Shown: one piece after another, positions 47,896-55,876 of the stretch
Numbering within the stretch: position 1 is the first letter of the stretch
How the letters are laid out: each line of letters begins with the position of its first letter
Source of the DNA: Halorubrum sp. BV1
Lineage (GTDB): Archaea > Halobacteriota > Halobacteria > Halobacteriales > Haloferacaceae
NCBI RefSeq assembly: GCF_000746205.1
Contig: NZ_JQKV01000001.1
Span: 298,814-362,813 of the forward strand
Direction of reading: 5' to 3'
Length of the DNA: 64,000 nt
The notes under the pieces: model-generated
Told to the model about the DNA's origin: nothing
Seen by the model: only the letters and a program-made list of their open reading frames with translations
Databases searched by the model: none
Position numbers and translations under genes: made by a program

Positions 47896-48399
47896 GTGGA
47901 CCTGCACGTCCGGTACGAGGGCGACGACGACCCCGACAAGTGTACGGCACGGAAACTCGCGCGGTTCGACCTCGCGACGCTCCACCGGTCCGACCGCGCG
48001 ACCCCGTACGGGATCGTCCTCAATCCCCACGCGGAGCGCGCTCTGTCGCCGGCCGACGCCGAGACCGCTCGCGAGAACGCGCTCGTCGCGCTCGACTGCT
48101 CGTGGGAGTCTGCGGGCGAAAAACAGTTCACGCTTCCCGGAGAGCACCGCGCGCTGCCGTACCTTGTGGCCGGCAACCCCGTGAACTTCGGACGACCGAT
48201 GCGTCTCACGACCGTCGAGGCGTTCGCCGGCGCGCTCGCCATCCTCGGCGAGCCCGACCACGCCGAGCGGGTCATGGCGAAGTTCACGTGGGGCGAGACG
48301 TTCCTCGACCTCAACGAGGAGCCGCTTCGGCGCTACGCCGACTGCGAGGACTCGCGCGAGGTCGTCGCGGTCCAACAGGAGTACCTTGACCGCGAGTGA
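47896..48399 (+). CDS. tsr3: 16S rRNA aminocarboxypropyltransferase Tsr3 (DUF367)
   Basis: A 167-residue SPOUT-like enzyme that adds the 3-amino-3-carboxypropyl group of S-adenosylmethionine to a hypermodified small-subunit rRNA nucleotide. Family segments are clear: [65 protein letters not shown]. The start is GTG at 47896; gtttatacc (47868-47876) lies 20-28 bp upstream, and no nearby ATG is in frame. Complete. Confidence 0.93.
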   Translation: MDLHVRYEGDDDPDKCTARKLARFDLATLHRSDRATPYGIVLNPHAERALSPADAETARENALVALDCSWESAGEKQFTLPGEHRALPYLVAGNPVNFGRPMRLTTVEAFAGALAILGEPDHAERVMAKFTWGETFLDLNEEPLRRYADCEDSREVVAVQQEYLDRE

Positions 48400-48502
48400 C
48401 CGCTGTCCGTCGGCGGGCGTCGAAATCCCGCCTCGAATCCGCTGTCGGAGAGTATCGGGTGTGAGACAACACTTTTCGGTCGATCGACCGTATGGTCAGA
48501 CG

Positions 48503-48976
48503 ATGGTATCCGAAGGAGACACCGCACCGACGTTCACCGCGACAGTTGGCACGAGCGACCACGAACCGTTCGACCTGACCGATCAACTCGGCGACGGACC
48601 GGTCGTCTTGGCGTTCTTCCCCGGCGCGTTCACGCCGCCCTGCACGAACGAGATGATCGCGTTCCAAGAGCGGGCCGACGAGTTCGAGGCGGCCGGGGCG
48701 ACGCTGTTCGGCCTCAGCGCCGACTCGCCGTTCTCGCTCGGGGCGTTCCGCGAGGAACACGGGATCGAGTTCGACCTCGTGAGCGACATGGCCGGCGACG
48801 CGACCCGCGCGTACGGCCTGGAGATGGACATCGCCGACCTCGGGCTATACGGAATCGCCAACCGTGCCGTGTTCGTCGTCGACGACGACGGCGAGGTCGT
48901 CTACAGCTGGGTCGCCGACGAGCCCACCAACGAACCGGACTACGAGGCCGTCCTCTCCGCCGCCGAGTCGGCCTGA
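48503..48976 (+). CDS. peroxiredoxin (AhpC/TSA-Redoxin family)
   Basis: A 157-residue peroxiredoxin. The peroxidatic cysteine is in FFPGAFTPPCTNEM (near residue 50) with the conserved Pro/Thr, and the active-site arginine lies further on near ANRAVFVVDDDG. It reduces peroxides with electrons from a thioredoxin-like donor. No second, resolving cysteine is visible, so it is probably a 1-Cys type. ATG 48503 gives MVSEGDTAPTF, the family start. Confidence 0.9.
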   Translation: MVSEGDTAPTFTATVGTSDHEPFDLTDQLGDGPVVLAFFPGAFTPPCTNEMIAFQERADEFEAAGATLFGLSADSPFSLGAFREEHGIEFDLVSDMAGDATRAYGLEMDIADLGLYGIANRAVFVVDDDGEVVYSWVADEPTNEPDYEAVLSAAESA

Positions 48977-49018
48977 AACCCCGCGCGACCGGCGATTTCT
49001 CTCAGTTCATTCGAGGAG

Positions 49019-49128
49019 TGCACCGTCCGGGGATTGAACCGGAGGAAGACGGTCCAAGCGTGCGGCCTTGCTCCGCTCGGCCGTTCTAGGCTGCGGCTTC
49101 CAGGGTTCAATTCCCCCGCTGATTCCGC
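49019..49128 (-). pseudogene. degenerate tRNA-like sequence with duplicated tRNA-Gly 3' end
   Basis: Bases 49019-49040 repeat the 3' end of tRNA-Gly (49155-49176) with one mismatch in 22. Further along the same strand are a D-arm-like block (reverse GGCCGAGCGGAGCAAGGCC, 49064-49082) and GCACGCTTGGA, which looks like the 5' half of a tRNA-Ser anticodon arm. No acceptor stem or full cloverleaf can be formed. It could be a tRNA remnant, a recombined tRNA, or an attachment-site scar from an element that once used tRNA-Gly. Confidence 0.5.
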
Positions 49129-49154
49129 GGCTCACGGATTGTTCGCCGCAGCAA

Positions 49155-49225
49155 TGCACCGTCCGGGAATTGAACCCGGGCTATTAGCTTGGGAAGCTAA
49201 TGTCCTACCACTGGACCAACGGTGC
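49155..49225 (-). tRNA. tRNA-Gly (anticodon CCC)
   Basis: A 71-nt cloverleaf: acceptor GCACCGT pairs with ACGGTGC, D-stem GTCC/GGAC, anticodon stem TTAGC/GCTAA with loop TTCCCAA (anticodon CCC), variable TAGC, T-stem CCGGG/CCCGG with loop TTCAATT, discriminator A. CCA is not encoded and no intron is present. It reads GGG codons. Confidence 0.95.
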
Positions 49226-49294
49226 GCACTCGCCGGTACCCGACCGCGATACTTCAACGTAGCGTTTCCGGCGGCCGGTTCGACCGGCTGGCAA

Positions 49295-50230
49295 TCACTC
49301 GTCGAGCATCAGCGGCGGGCCACGCTTGTGCGCAGTCGCGCGGTGTCGCGCGAGCAGGTCGGCGACCGTCGCCGCGTCGACCCCGTCCGTCGACGCGAGT
49401 CGCTCCGTGATCGCCTCCGGATCGAGGCCGCGGTCGACGCCGAGACGAAGCACGCGGTCGATCGTCTCGTAGGGCGCACCGAGGTCGTCTTCGTCTCGCT
49501 GTCCCGGGAGAAACCCCGCCGTCGGCGGCTTCTCGACGACGAACTGCGGCACGTCGATCTCGGCTGCGAGCGCGCGGACGTCCGTCTTGTACAGGTGGCC
49601 GAGCGGCAGAAGATCGGCCGCGCCGTCGCCGTACTTCGTGACGTAGCCGAGCAGCCGCTCGCTCCGGTTTCCCGTCCCGCAGACGAGCCGGTTCGTCGCG
49701 TTCGCGGCGAGGTACGCCATCGTCATCCGGAGCCGCGCGATCGCGTTGCCGGAGCGAACCGGGTCGTCATGGAGGCCGAACCGCTCCGGCGCGACCGCGC
49801 CGAACTGCGCGAAGAGCGGCTGGAGGTGAACCGTGTCGTGGTCGATCCCGAGCGCGTCCGCGAGGGCCTCTGCGTCCCTCGCGTGCGGTGCCCCGATCTT
49901 GTTACACGGGAGTATCAGCCCGTACACGTTCTCGGATCCGAGCGCCTCGACCGCCAGCGCCGCCGTGACGGTGGAGTCGAGCCCGCCGCTCATGGCGACG
50001 ACGACGCCGTCCGCGGCCGCGTCTCCGACCGTCCGCTCGATGAACGCACAGACACGTTCTCGCTCGGTCGCGGGGTCTGCCGCGCCGAGCGTCAGGTCCG
50101 TGTCGGCAGCCGACCGTCCCGCCTGTGGCTGGGCGTCGGTCGCCTCCGACGACGTCGACACGGACGGGCCGACCGCCGACCGTCCGTCGAGCGCATCCGA
50201 TTCGAACGCCGACGATCCGCGGTCACCCAT
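49295..50230 (-). CDS. nadE: ammonia-dependent NAD+ synthetase
   Basis: A 311-residue NAD synthetase converting deamido-NAD to NAD with ammonia and ATP. PP-loop is MSGGLDSTVTAAL; later family segments are RMTMAYLAANATNRLVCGTGN, KYGDGAADLLPLGHLYKTDV and PQFVVEKPPTAGF. No glutaminase domain is present. An unusual Ser/Asp/Ala-rich N-terminal extension of about 65 residues precedes the first conserved block. The ATG (50230) lies inside the last codons of a 40-codon frame in front of it, so translation may depend on that small gene. Confidence 0.93.
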   Translation of the reverse strand: MGDRGSSAFESDALDGRSAVGPSVSTSSEATDAQPQAGRSAADTDLTLGAADPATERERVCAFIERTVGDAAADGVVVAMSGGLDSTVTAALAVEALGSENVYGLILPCNKIGAPHARDAEALADALGIDHDTVHLQPLFAQFGAVAPERFGLHDDPVRSGNAIARLRMTMAYLAANATNRLVCGTGNRSERLLGYVTKYGDGAADLLPLGHLYKTDVRALAAEIDVPQFVVEKPPTAGFLPGQRDEDDLGAPYETIDRVLRLGVDRGLDPEAITERLASTDGVDAATVADLLARHRATAHKRGPPLMLDE

Positions 50231-50345
50231 CGGTGTGATCCTCCCGTGCCGGCGACGGATCACCGGTCGCGGCGCTCGCGGTCCGGTCGGCGGTCGCGAG
50301 CGAGTGACAGTGCGCGCACGGCCGACTTGCGATTCGATCGGTCAT
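50223..50345 (-). CDS. candidate 40-residue microprotein overlapping the nadE start
   Basis: ATG at 50345 to TGA at 50225-50223 encodes MTDRIASRPCAHCHSLATAD and 20 more residues rich in Ala/Asp/Thr. It has a CxxCH motif (PCAHCH), the kind of short zinc knuckle seen in haloarchaeal microproteins. The strongest support is positional: a TATA box (50371-50380) lies 26-35 bp before this ATG, whereas nadE has none of its own, and the frame ends 8 bp inside nadE. It would be the first cistron of a coupled pair. Confidence 0.5.
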   Translation of the reverse strand: MTDRIASRPCAHCHSLATADRTASAATGDPSPAREDHTDG

Positions 50346-50370
50346 GATCGTGCCGCGCTTTTCGGCGAGC

Positions 50371-50380
50371 GAATAAATAC
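50371..50380 (-). promoter_or_regulatory. TATA box of the microprotein-nadE pair
   Basis: Reverse-strand GTATTTATTC, 26-35 bp before ATG 50345. Confidence 0.55.
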
Positions 50381-50474
50381 TCGTGGTACGAAGTGTTTAA
50401 GGAATACATCGAATACAGTGGTGTATGTCCGATAAAACACAATAGAACGTGTGATATGAGTAGGAAAGGAGTGT

Positions 50475-50492
50475 TATCTGAACAGTCAGATA
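50475..50492. promoter_or_regulatory. 18-bp inverted repeat, candidate operator
   Basis: tatctga-acag-tcagata: perfect 7-bp arms with a 4-nt spacer, lying between the divergent nadE and MFS genes (187 bp before the MFS start, 130 bp before the microprotein start). Likely a dimeric regulator site; a hairpin in an unknown transcript is the alternative. Confidence 0.45.
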
Positions 50493-50678
50493 GTCTCTCG
50501 GTGTCGGGTGGGCTGGTAACATGCGGTTGGAGCACGCGCCGCCGACGCGCGCAGGCACACGGTCGACGACACACGTCGCGAGGTGAGGCGGAGCGCGGAA
50601 CGACCCGGTCGGAGACGGCACCGAACGGTCGGCTCCGAGAGCGTCGGTCTTTTGAGCGCGCATCTCGGTCATAAAACC

Positions 50679-51956
50679 ATGACGGAAGCGGACCGCGGGA
50701 CGCGTCGCCGGCTGGGAGGGGTCGTGCTCGCGGTGTTGATCTCGCAGGTCCTCTTGTATCCGGGGGTTCCCGATCTCGTGGTCGCGCTCGGCGCGCCCGC
50801 CGGGATCGACGCCGGAATGTGGTTCCTCGTCGCGGAGTTCGGCGCGTTCGTCTCCTTCGCTGTCGTCTGGGGGGCCGCAAGCGACGCCCTCGGCCGCCGA
50901 CTCCCGCTCGTTGTGGTCGGCGCGCTCGGCGGTGCGGTCTCCTACGTCGCGCTCGCGGCGCTCCCGAAATTCGGTTTCGGCTTCGACGCCGTGCTCGTCG
51001 TCCGCGTCGTCGGCGGTGCACTCACGATCGGGGCGTTCTCGCTCGCTATCACCTCGCTTATGGACCTGCGGGGTGGGAACGGTCGCAACATGGGCACCGC
51101 GGGGCTCGCGATCGGGCTCGGCGCGGCGGTCGGGTCCGTCGTCGGTGGCGCGCTCGCCGACCTGAACACGTTCTATCCGGTGTACGCCGGGGGCGCGGTG
51201 CTTACGGCCGCGGCGGCCGCCGCGGCCACCGTCGACGAGCGGACGATCGCGGGAGCCCGCCGCGGGGGAGCTGGCGACGGTGGGATTCTCGGAGCCGACG
51301 CGGACCGGGCCAGCGTCGGCTTCCGTGCCGTGCTCGACCGGACACGGTCGACGTCGGGGCTTCTGGTCCCGCTCGCGTTCGGGTTCATCGACCGCCTCAC
51401 CGCCGGGTTCTTCGCGCTGGTCGGCGTGTACTACTTCCAAGACCCGACGACGTTCGGCCTCTCGGCTGCGGGCGCGGGCGCGACGCTGGCGCTGTTTTTC
51501 GTCCCGTTCGCGCTGTTGCAGGCTCCGTTCGGGTCGCTGTCGGACCGGATCGGCCGGTTTCTCCCGGTCGTCGCGGGGTCGCTCGCGTACGGCGTCGTCA
51601 CGATCGGCGTCGGCGTCGCGCCGGTCTACCCGGTCGCAGCCGGCCTGATGGTGCTCGTCGGCGTCTGCGGGGCGCTCATGGCACCGGCGACGATGGCGCT
51701 CGTCACCGACCTCGTCGACCCGGAGGCGCGCGGCGCGGCGATGGGGCTTTTCAACGTGTTCGGCTCGCTTGGCTTCCTCACGGGGTTTCTCGTCGGCGGC
51801 GGCACCACGGAGCTGTTCGGATACACGCCGGCGTTTCTCGCGGTCGGCGGCCTCGAACTCGCGGTCGCGATCGCGCTGCTCCCGGCGGTGAAAGCGATCG
51901 CGCCCGGGAGGGGGATCGACGGGCTGTTCGAGACCGATCGGTCGGTCTCGGAGTGA
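50679..51956 (+). CDS. major facilitator superfamily transporter
   Basis: A 425-residue MFS permease with 12 predicted helices. The TM2-TM3 motif is GAASDALGRRLPLVVVGALGG and its second-half counterpart is GSLSDRIGRFLPVV. These fit the drug/sugar:H+ antiporter type. An ALVTDLVDPEARGAAMGLFNVFGSLG segment is typical of MFS_1 efflux pumps. The central loop (about 180-220) is long and Gly/Asp-rich. ATG 50679 has a T-rich promoter-like block at 50648-50654. Substrate unknown. Confidence 0.88.
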   Translation: MTEADRGTRRRLGGVVLAVLISQVLLYPGVPDLVVALGAPAGIDAGMWFLVAEFGAFVSFAVVWGAASDALGRRLPLVVVGALGGAVSYVALAALPKFGFGFDAVLVVRVVGGALTIGAFSLAITSLMDLRGGNGRNMGTAGLAIGLGAAVGSVVGGALADLNTFYPVYAGGAVLTAAAAAAATVDERTIAGARRGGAGDGGILGADADRASVGFRAVLDRTRSTSGLLVPLAFGFIDRLTAGFFALVGVYYFQDPTTFGLSAAGAGATLALFFVPFALLQAPFGSLSDRIGRFLPVVAGSLAYGVVTIGVGVAPVYPVAAGLMVLVGVCGALMAPATMALVTDLVDPEARGAAMGLFNVFGSLGFLTGFLVGGGTTELFGYTPAFLAVGGLELAVAIALLPAVKAIAPGRGIDGLFETDRSVSE

Positions 51957-52044
51957 GTGGGGCCCGGTCGCCAGACCCGTTCACCGGACCGGCCGCTCGA
52001 TTCGAGCCTTTTTACCGCGCTCGTGTCATCTGTACGGACGACAG

Positions 52045-52818
52045 ATGGACCTCCTGATCGTCGGAGCGGGCGAGATCGGCCGCTGGATCGCCGACACGGT
52101 CGGGTCCGACGAGTCGCCGCTCGACGCGACGATCTCCTTCGCGGACCGCGATCCCGACGTTGCCGCCGACGCGGCCGAGAGTCGCGACGCCGACGTAGTC
52201 CCAGCCGGCGGCGACACGACACACGACGCGGTGTGTCTCGCGGTGCCGATGTCGGCGGTTCCCGCCGCGGTCGAGGGGTACGCGCCCCGCGCGGAGCGGG
52301 CGATGGTGGACGTGTCTGGTGAGATGACGGAGGCAGTCACGGCGATGCGCGAGCACGCGCCGGCGCTCGAACGCGCGAGCTACCACCCGCTCTTCGCCCC
52401 GCCGCGCGTTCCCGGTAACGTCGCCGCGGTGACGGACGCGACCGGACCCGTCGTCGAGGGGATCACCGCGGCGATCGAGGCGGGCGGCAACGAGGTGTTC
52501 GAGACGACGCCCGCGGAACACGACGAGGCGATGGAGACGGTGCAGGCCGGCGCGCACGCGGCCGTGCTGGCGTGGCGGCTCGCGGGCGACGACGTGCGCG
52601 AGGAGTTTCACACGCCCGTCTCGGCCGCGCTCGACGAGGTCGCGGCCACGGTGACCGAGGGATCTCCCGAGGTGTACGCCGAGATCCAGCGCGCGTTCGA
52701 CGGGGCAGAGGAGGTCGCGGCGGTGGCCCGAGAGATCGCCGACGCGGACGACGAGGCGTTTGCGTCGCTATACGAAGCGGCTCGCGGCGACCGCGAGGAG
52801 CGGGAGCGACACGAGTGA
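52045..52818 (+). CDS. tyrA: prephenate dehydrogenase
   Basis: A 257-residue TyrA-type dehydrogenase of tyrosine biosynthesis (prephenate to 4-hydroxyphenylpyruvate). The N-terminal Rossmann motif is LLIVGAGEIGRWIAD. VPMSAVPAAVEGYAP and VDVSGEMTEAV correspond to the family's central segments, and SYHPLFAPPRVPG contains the substrate-binding His-Pro. It is somewhat shorter than bacterial TyrA and has no chorismate mutase or ACT domain. Followed 40 bp later by the Rsm22-like methyltransferase, probably co-transcribed. Confidence 0.88.
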   Translation: MDLLIVGAGEIGRWIADTVGSDESPLDATISFADRDPDVAADAAESRDADVVPAGGDTTHDAVCLAVPMSAVPAAVEGYAPRAERAMVDVSGEMTEAVTAMREHAPALERASYHPLFAPPRVPGNVAAVTDATGPVVEGITAAIEAGGNEVFETTPAEHDEAMETVQAGAHAAVLAWRLAGDDVREEFHTPVSAALDEVAATVTEGSPEVYAEIQRAFDGAEEVAAVAREIADADDEAFASLYEAARGDREERERHE

Positions 52819-52858
52819 CGGGAGATGCGAGGCGGACCCGAGACGGAGACGACACACC

Positions 52859-54337
52859 ATGATAGACCGAGAGGCAGTCCGGGACAACGCGAACTACCTG
52901 CGGAACGTGAGACCGATCGACCCCGACGAGATCGCGGAGTACGTGGAGGGGACGCCGCATCCAGCGGTCGTCCGCGAGACGCTCCGCGAGGAGGCGTTCG
53001 ACCTTCGGCTTCGGGAACGGGACGACGGCACCTTCGAGCCCGTCGAAACGGGACCGATCCCGGATCCGAGCTGGTCGCCGGCGGCGCTTCCGGACGCATA
53101 CTCGTTCGCGCTCGAAGACCTCCTCGTCGGCGAGTTCGGTGCGAACTGGCACCGCGGAGAGTCCGGCGATCGCCTTCGCGAGGCCGTCCGGCGACTGAAG
53201 ACGGACTACCTCTACGAGAACGACGTGGCCTACGACCGCGTCGCCGCGCTCGGCTACGCCACGTATCACCTGCCCGCGTACTACGCGACCGTGGGATACG
53301 TGCTCGACGACCTCGCGGAGAACGGACTTTTGGACCGGACGCTCCGAGTCCTCGACGTGGGCGCGGGCGTCGGCGGTCCGGCGCTCGGAATTCACGACTA
53401 CCTGCTGGACGACGCCGTCGTCGACTACCACGCGGTGGAGCCGAGCGCGGCCGCCGACGTGCTGGACCACATGCTCGACAAGACGGGGCGCAACTTCCGG
53501 TCGACGATCCACCGGACGACCGCTGAGGAGTTCCTGGGGACAGAAGGCAAGGCAGCGGGGACCGGCGACGCGGACGGGGCGGTCGACGGCGAAGCCGCCG
53601 CCGACGCCGGCGAGTTCGACCTGATCGTGTTCGGCAACGTCCTCTCGGAGTTGGACGACCCGGTCGCGGTCGTCGAGGCCGCGCTCGACCGGCTCGCGGC
53701 CGACGGGAGCGTCGTCGCGTTCGCGCCCGCCGACCGCAACACGGCGATGGGGCTCCGGGAGGTGGAGCGCGCCGTCGCGACGCCCGAGACGGGGGTGTCC
53801 GTGTACGCGCCGACGCTCCGCCTGTGGCCGGATTCGGTCCCCGCCGACGGCGGATGGTCGTTCGACGTCGCGCCCGACCTCGACGTGCCGCCGTTCCAGC
53901 GCCGGCTCGACGAGGCGGCCTCGCGCGAGGCTGGAGACGAACCGGGCGAGTTCGTCAACACCGACGTGCAGTTCGCGTACGCGATCCTCAGGCCCGACGG
54001 GAGACGGCGGGTGGACGTGCGCGCGAGCGCAGAGCGGTGCGCGCCCATGGCCGACTCCGAGTCGCACGTCACGGACCGCGTGAACCTGCTCGCGGTGAAG
54101 CTCAGTCACGACCTCAGCGGCGGCGACAACGCGTTATACCTCGTCGGCGACGGCTCACAGACGGTCGACCACTACCTCGTCTGCACCCGCGAGACGACGC
54201 TGAACCGCGACCTCCGCGAGGCCGACTACGGGGCGGTCGTCTTCGTCGAGAACGGGCTCGTCCTCTGGAACGACGACGAGGAGGCGTACAACGTGGTCGT
54301 CGACGACGAGACGGTCGTCGACCTCGTCGCGCCCTGA
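52859..54337 (+). CDS. Rsm22-like class I SAM-dependent methyltransferase
   Basis: A 492-residue methyltransferase. The SAM motif is RVLDVGAGVGGPALG (about 160-175) and motif IV-like FDLIVFGNVLSELDDP follows. The N-terminus (about 1-150) is a helical domain typical of the mitochondrial ribosome-assembly factor Rsm22 group, and the C-terminus has a small beta domain. A Gly/Ala/Asp-rich insert (about 228-250) is haloarchaeal. Probable role is ribosomal small-subunit maturation; catalytic target unknown. ATG 52859; shares the tyrA transcription unit. Confidence 0.78.
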   Translation: MIDREAVRDNANYLRNVRPIDPDEIAEYVEGTPHPAVVRETLREEAFDLRLRERDDGTFEPVETGPIPDPSWSPAALPDAYSFALEDLLVGEFGANWHRGESGDRLREAVRRLKTDYLYENDVAYDRVAALGYATYHLPAYYATVGYVLDDLAENGLLDRTLRVLDVGAGVGGPALGIHDYLLDDAVVDYHAVEPSAAADVLDHMLDKTGRNFRSTIHRTTAEEFLGTEGKAAGTGDADGAVDGEAAADAGEFDLIVFGNVLSELDDPVAVVEAALDRLAADGSVVAFAPADRNTAMGLREVERAVATPETGVSVYAPTLRLWPDSVPADGGWSFDVAPDLDVPPFQRRLDEAASREAGDEPGEFVNTDVQFAYAILRPDGRRRVDVRASAERCAPMADSESHVTDRVNLLAVKLSHDLSGGDNALYLVGDGSQTVDHYLVCTRETTLNRDLREADYGAVVFVENGLVLWNDDEEAYNVVVDDETVVDLVAP

Positions 54338-54378
54338 GAGTTGACTCCGCGGCCGGTGCGATGAACCCCCGCGGCCGG

Positions 54379-54630
54379 TTACAGCCCGCCCCGCGTCGCC
54401 GAGCCGGCACGCCCGACTTCATCCCGGACGACGAAGTAGAGTATCCAGACGATCAGGCCGCCGAAGAACGCGCCGACCGCCCACGCGATCGCGTGGCCGC
54501 TGTCGCGGCGCTTCGCGTCCCGATAGATGAGCGCCGAGACGACCACCGCCACGAGGGCGAAAAACACGGGGACGACGAGCAGAACGAACAGTTCCGGACC
54601 GACGGGAACGCCTTGGAGGGGAACCGACAT
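54379..54630 (-). CDS. small two-helix membrane protein, unknown function
   Basis: An 83-residue protein from ATG 54630 (MSVPLQGVPVGPEL). Helix one is LFVLLVVPVFFALVAVVVSALI, then a basic loop YRDAKRRDSGHA, then helix two AIAWAVGAFFGGLIVWILYFVV. The loop-helix pattern is common in small haloarchaeal membrane proteins with a phospholipase-D-nuclease-N-terminal-like fold. Converges with the Rsm22-like gene. Confidence 0.7.
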   Translation of the reverse strand: MSVPLQGVPVGPELFVLLVVPVFFALVAVVVSALIYRDAKRRDSGHAIAWAVGAFFGGLIVWILYFVVRDEVGRAGSATRGGL

Positions 54631-54740
54631 GACGCGATCAGCTACCGCGACGAGGGTGAAAAACGTTCTTCCGTGAGCGGTCGACGACACGAGACGCCCG
54701 GCGAAAACCCGGTGCGCCAGCGAGGCATCCGGCTCGCTGC

Positions 54741-54779
54741 CGTCACTCCGCGCTATAACTCCGCGTCGTCACTCCGCGC
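54741..54779. repeat. three 13-bp tandem units spanning the SRAP stop codon
   Basis: On the reverse strand gcgcggagtgacg, acgcggagttata, gcgcggagtgacg: outer copies identical, the middle differs at four positions. The stop codon of the SRAP gene lies in the first copy. Probably slippage; a terminator-related role is possible. Confidence 0.7.
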
Positions 54780-55548
54780 CGACCGGCTCGATCAGTTTCG
54801 GCGCGTCGACCGCGGGCGAGTTCACCCGCGTCGACACCGGATGCGCGGTCATGTCGTCGTCAGGGTGCGGATCTAACAGGTCTGCGGCCGCGCCGGGGTC
54901 GCCGCGGAGCCACGTCGCCTCCTCGTCCGGGCTGAGGATGACGGCCATCCGATGGTGGAGGTCGGCGACGAGGTCGTTCGGCTCGGTCGTGACGATCGTG
55001 AACGTCTCGACGACGTCGCGGCCGCTCCCGTCGTCGACCGCGTCCGTCCCGTCGTCGGAGGTGTCACCGTCGCCGGCCCCTCCGTCGCTCGCGTCGCCGA
55101 AGGCGTCGAGCCCGGTCTGGGTCGTCGCCGGCTCGGGCGGCTCCCACCGCTCGTAGATCCCGGCCATCGCGAACGGCCGGTCGTCCGCGAAGGCGACGCG
55201 ATACGGTCGTTTTCCGGACGAGCGTCCGGCGGTGCCGTCGGACCGCTCGACCCACTCGTAGAACCCGTCCGCGGGCACCAGACACCGCCGGCGCTCGAAG
55301 GCATCGGCGAAGCTCCGCTTCTCGCGGACGGTCTCCGCGCGAGCGTTTATCAGGTCGAACGGCTCGTCGGCCCACTGAGGGGTGAGTCCCCACTCCATCT
55401 GCGTCGCCGTCGCCGGGTCCTCGTCGGTGATCACCGGGAGCGACTGTCCGGGCGCGCAGTTGTAGCTCGGCTCGTGACCGTCGAAGTCGGCGTCGAACCG
55501 CGCTTCGAGGTCGGCGGCGGGCGTGAACAGCGTGTAGCGGCCGCACAT
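54769..55548 (-). CDS. SOS-response-associated peptidase (SRAP/HMCES/YedK family)
   Basis: A 259-residue SRAP protein, which covalently traps abasic sites in single-stranded DNA. The catalytic Cys2 follows the initiator in MCGRYTLF. The conserved asparagine (INARAETVRE), the glutamate in ADGFYEWVE and the histidine in LHHRMAVIL are all present. An acidic Asp/Gly/Ser-rich insert (about 150-180) is not part of the usual fold. ATG 55548 has a TATA-like CATTTAAC (about 55576-55583, reverse). Confidence 0.93.
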   Translation of the reverse strand: MCGRYTLFTPAADLEARFDADFDGHEPSYNCAPGQSLPVITDEDPATATQMEWGLTPQWADEPFDLINARAETVREKRSFADAFERRRCLVPADGFYEWVERSDGTAGRSSGKRPYRVAFADDRPFAMAGIYERWEPPEPATTQTGLDAFGDASDGGAGDGDTSDDGTDAVDDGSGRDVVETFTIVTTEPNDLVADLHHRMAVILSPDEEATWLRGDPGAAADLLDPHPDDDMTAHPVSTRVNSPAVDAPKLIEPVGAE

Positions 55549-55876
55549 TCTGTCGGTGATTCGTGCGGCGGGTAGTTAAATGCGAAGCGGGACAGAGCGA
55601 TGCGACCGGCCGACGCGGGCCGGCACGGGCGCTCGGCCGAGCGCCGCCCTCGTCCCTCCCCAGCCTCGGCGTCCGGCGGACGCGAGGCGGTCCGCGTCCG
55701 CCGGACGCCTCCCTCGCGAGCCCCTCGCGCCCGCTCGTAAGCGGCCGCTCGGCGGCGCGCCGGTCGATGACGGCCGTGCGCTATCGCGCTTGGTATGGCC
55801 TTCGGCGCTCTCGTTTATGAACTGTCGGCGCTCTCGCTCCCGTCGGGTTTTTATCAGCGCGACGCCGCGGTCGAGT
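55549..55876. other. 328-bp GC-rich intergenic region
   Basis: No gene. It has the SRAP promoter at the left, a 15-bp-arm hairpin at 55669-55708 and, at the right, the TATA-like gtttttatc (55848-55856) of the exonuclease gene. The middle (about 55610-55760) is almost pure G+C. Confidence 0.5.
55669..55708. repeat. inverted repeat, 15-bp arms, GC-rich interspersed element
   Basis: Arms 55669-55683 (gcgtccggcggacgc) and 55694-55708 (gcgtccgccggacgc) are perfectly complementary with a 10-bp spacer. ctccccagcctcgg just before it is the reverse complement of a block beside the 38014 palindrome, so both belong to one repeat family. Confidence 0.8.

Larger units (their letters stand above)
48977..49294. 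other. intergenic region holding tRNA-Gly and a tRNA-like remnant
   Basis: 318 bp without protein genes between the peroxiredoxin and nadE. Contents are tRNA-Gly (49155-49225) and the degenerate tRNA-like sequence at 49019-49128, both listed separately. Nothing else recognisable. Confidence 0.7.
50346..50678. other. 333-bp divergent intergenic region, AT-rich at 50370-50490
   Basis: No gene supported. Besides the two promoters it contains an unusually AT-rich patch with an inverted repeat at 50475-50492. A forward frame at 50393-50674 has atypical Arg-rich composition and is not accepted as a gene. Confidence 0.5.

Noticed and set aside
50393..50674. Forward frame starting MFKEYIEYSG
   Set aside because: The start is in AT-rich DNA with no TATA at proper distance, and the rest is Arg-rich noise typical of out-of-frame GC-rich DNA.
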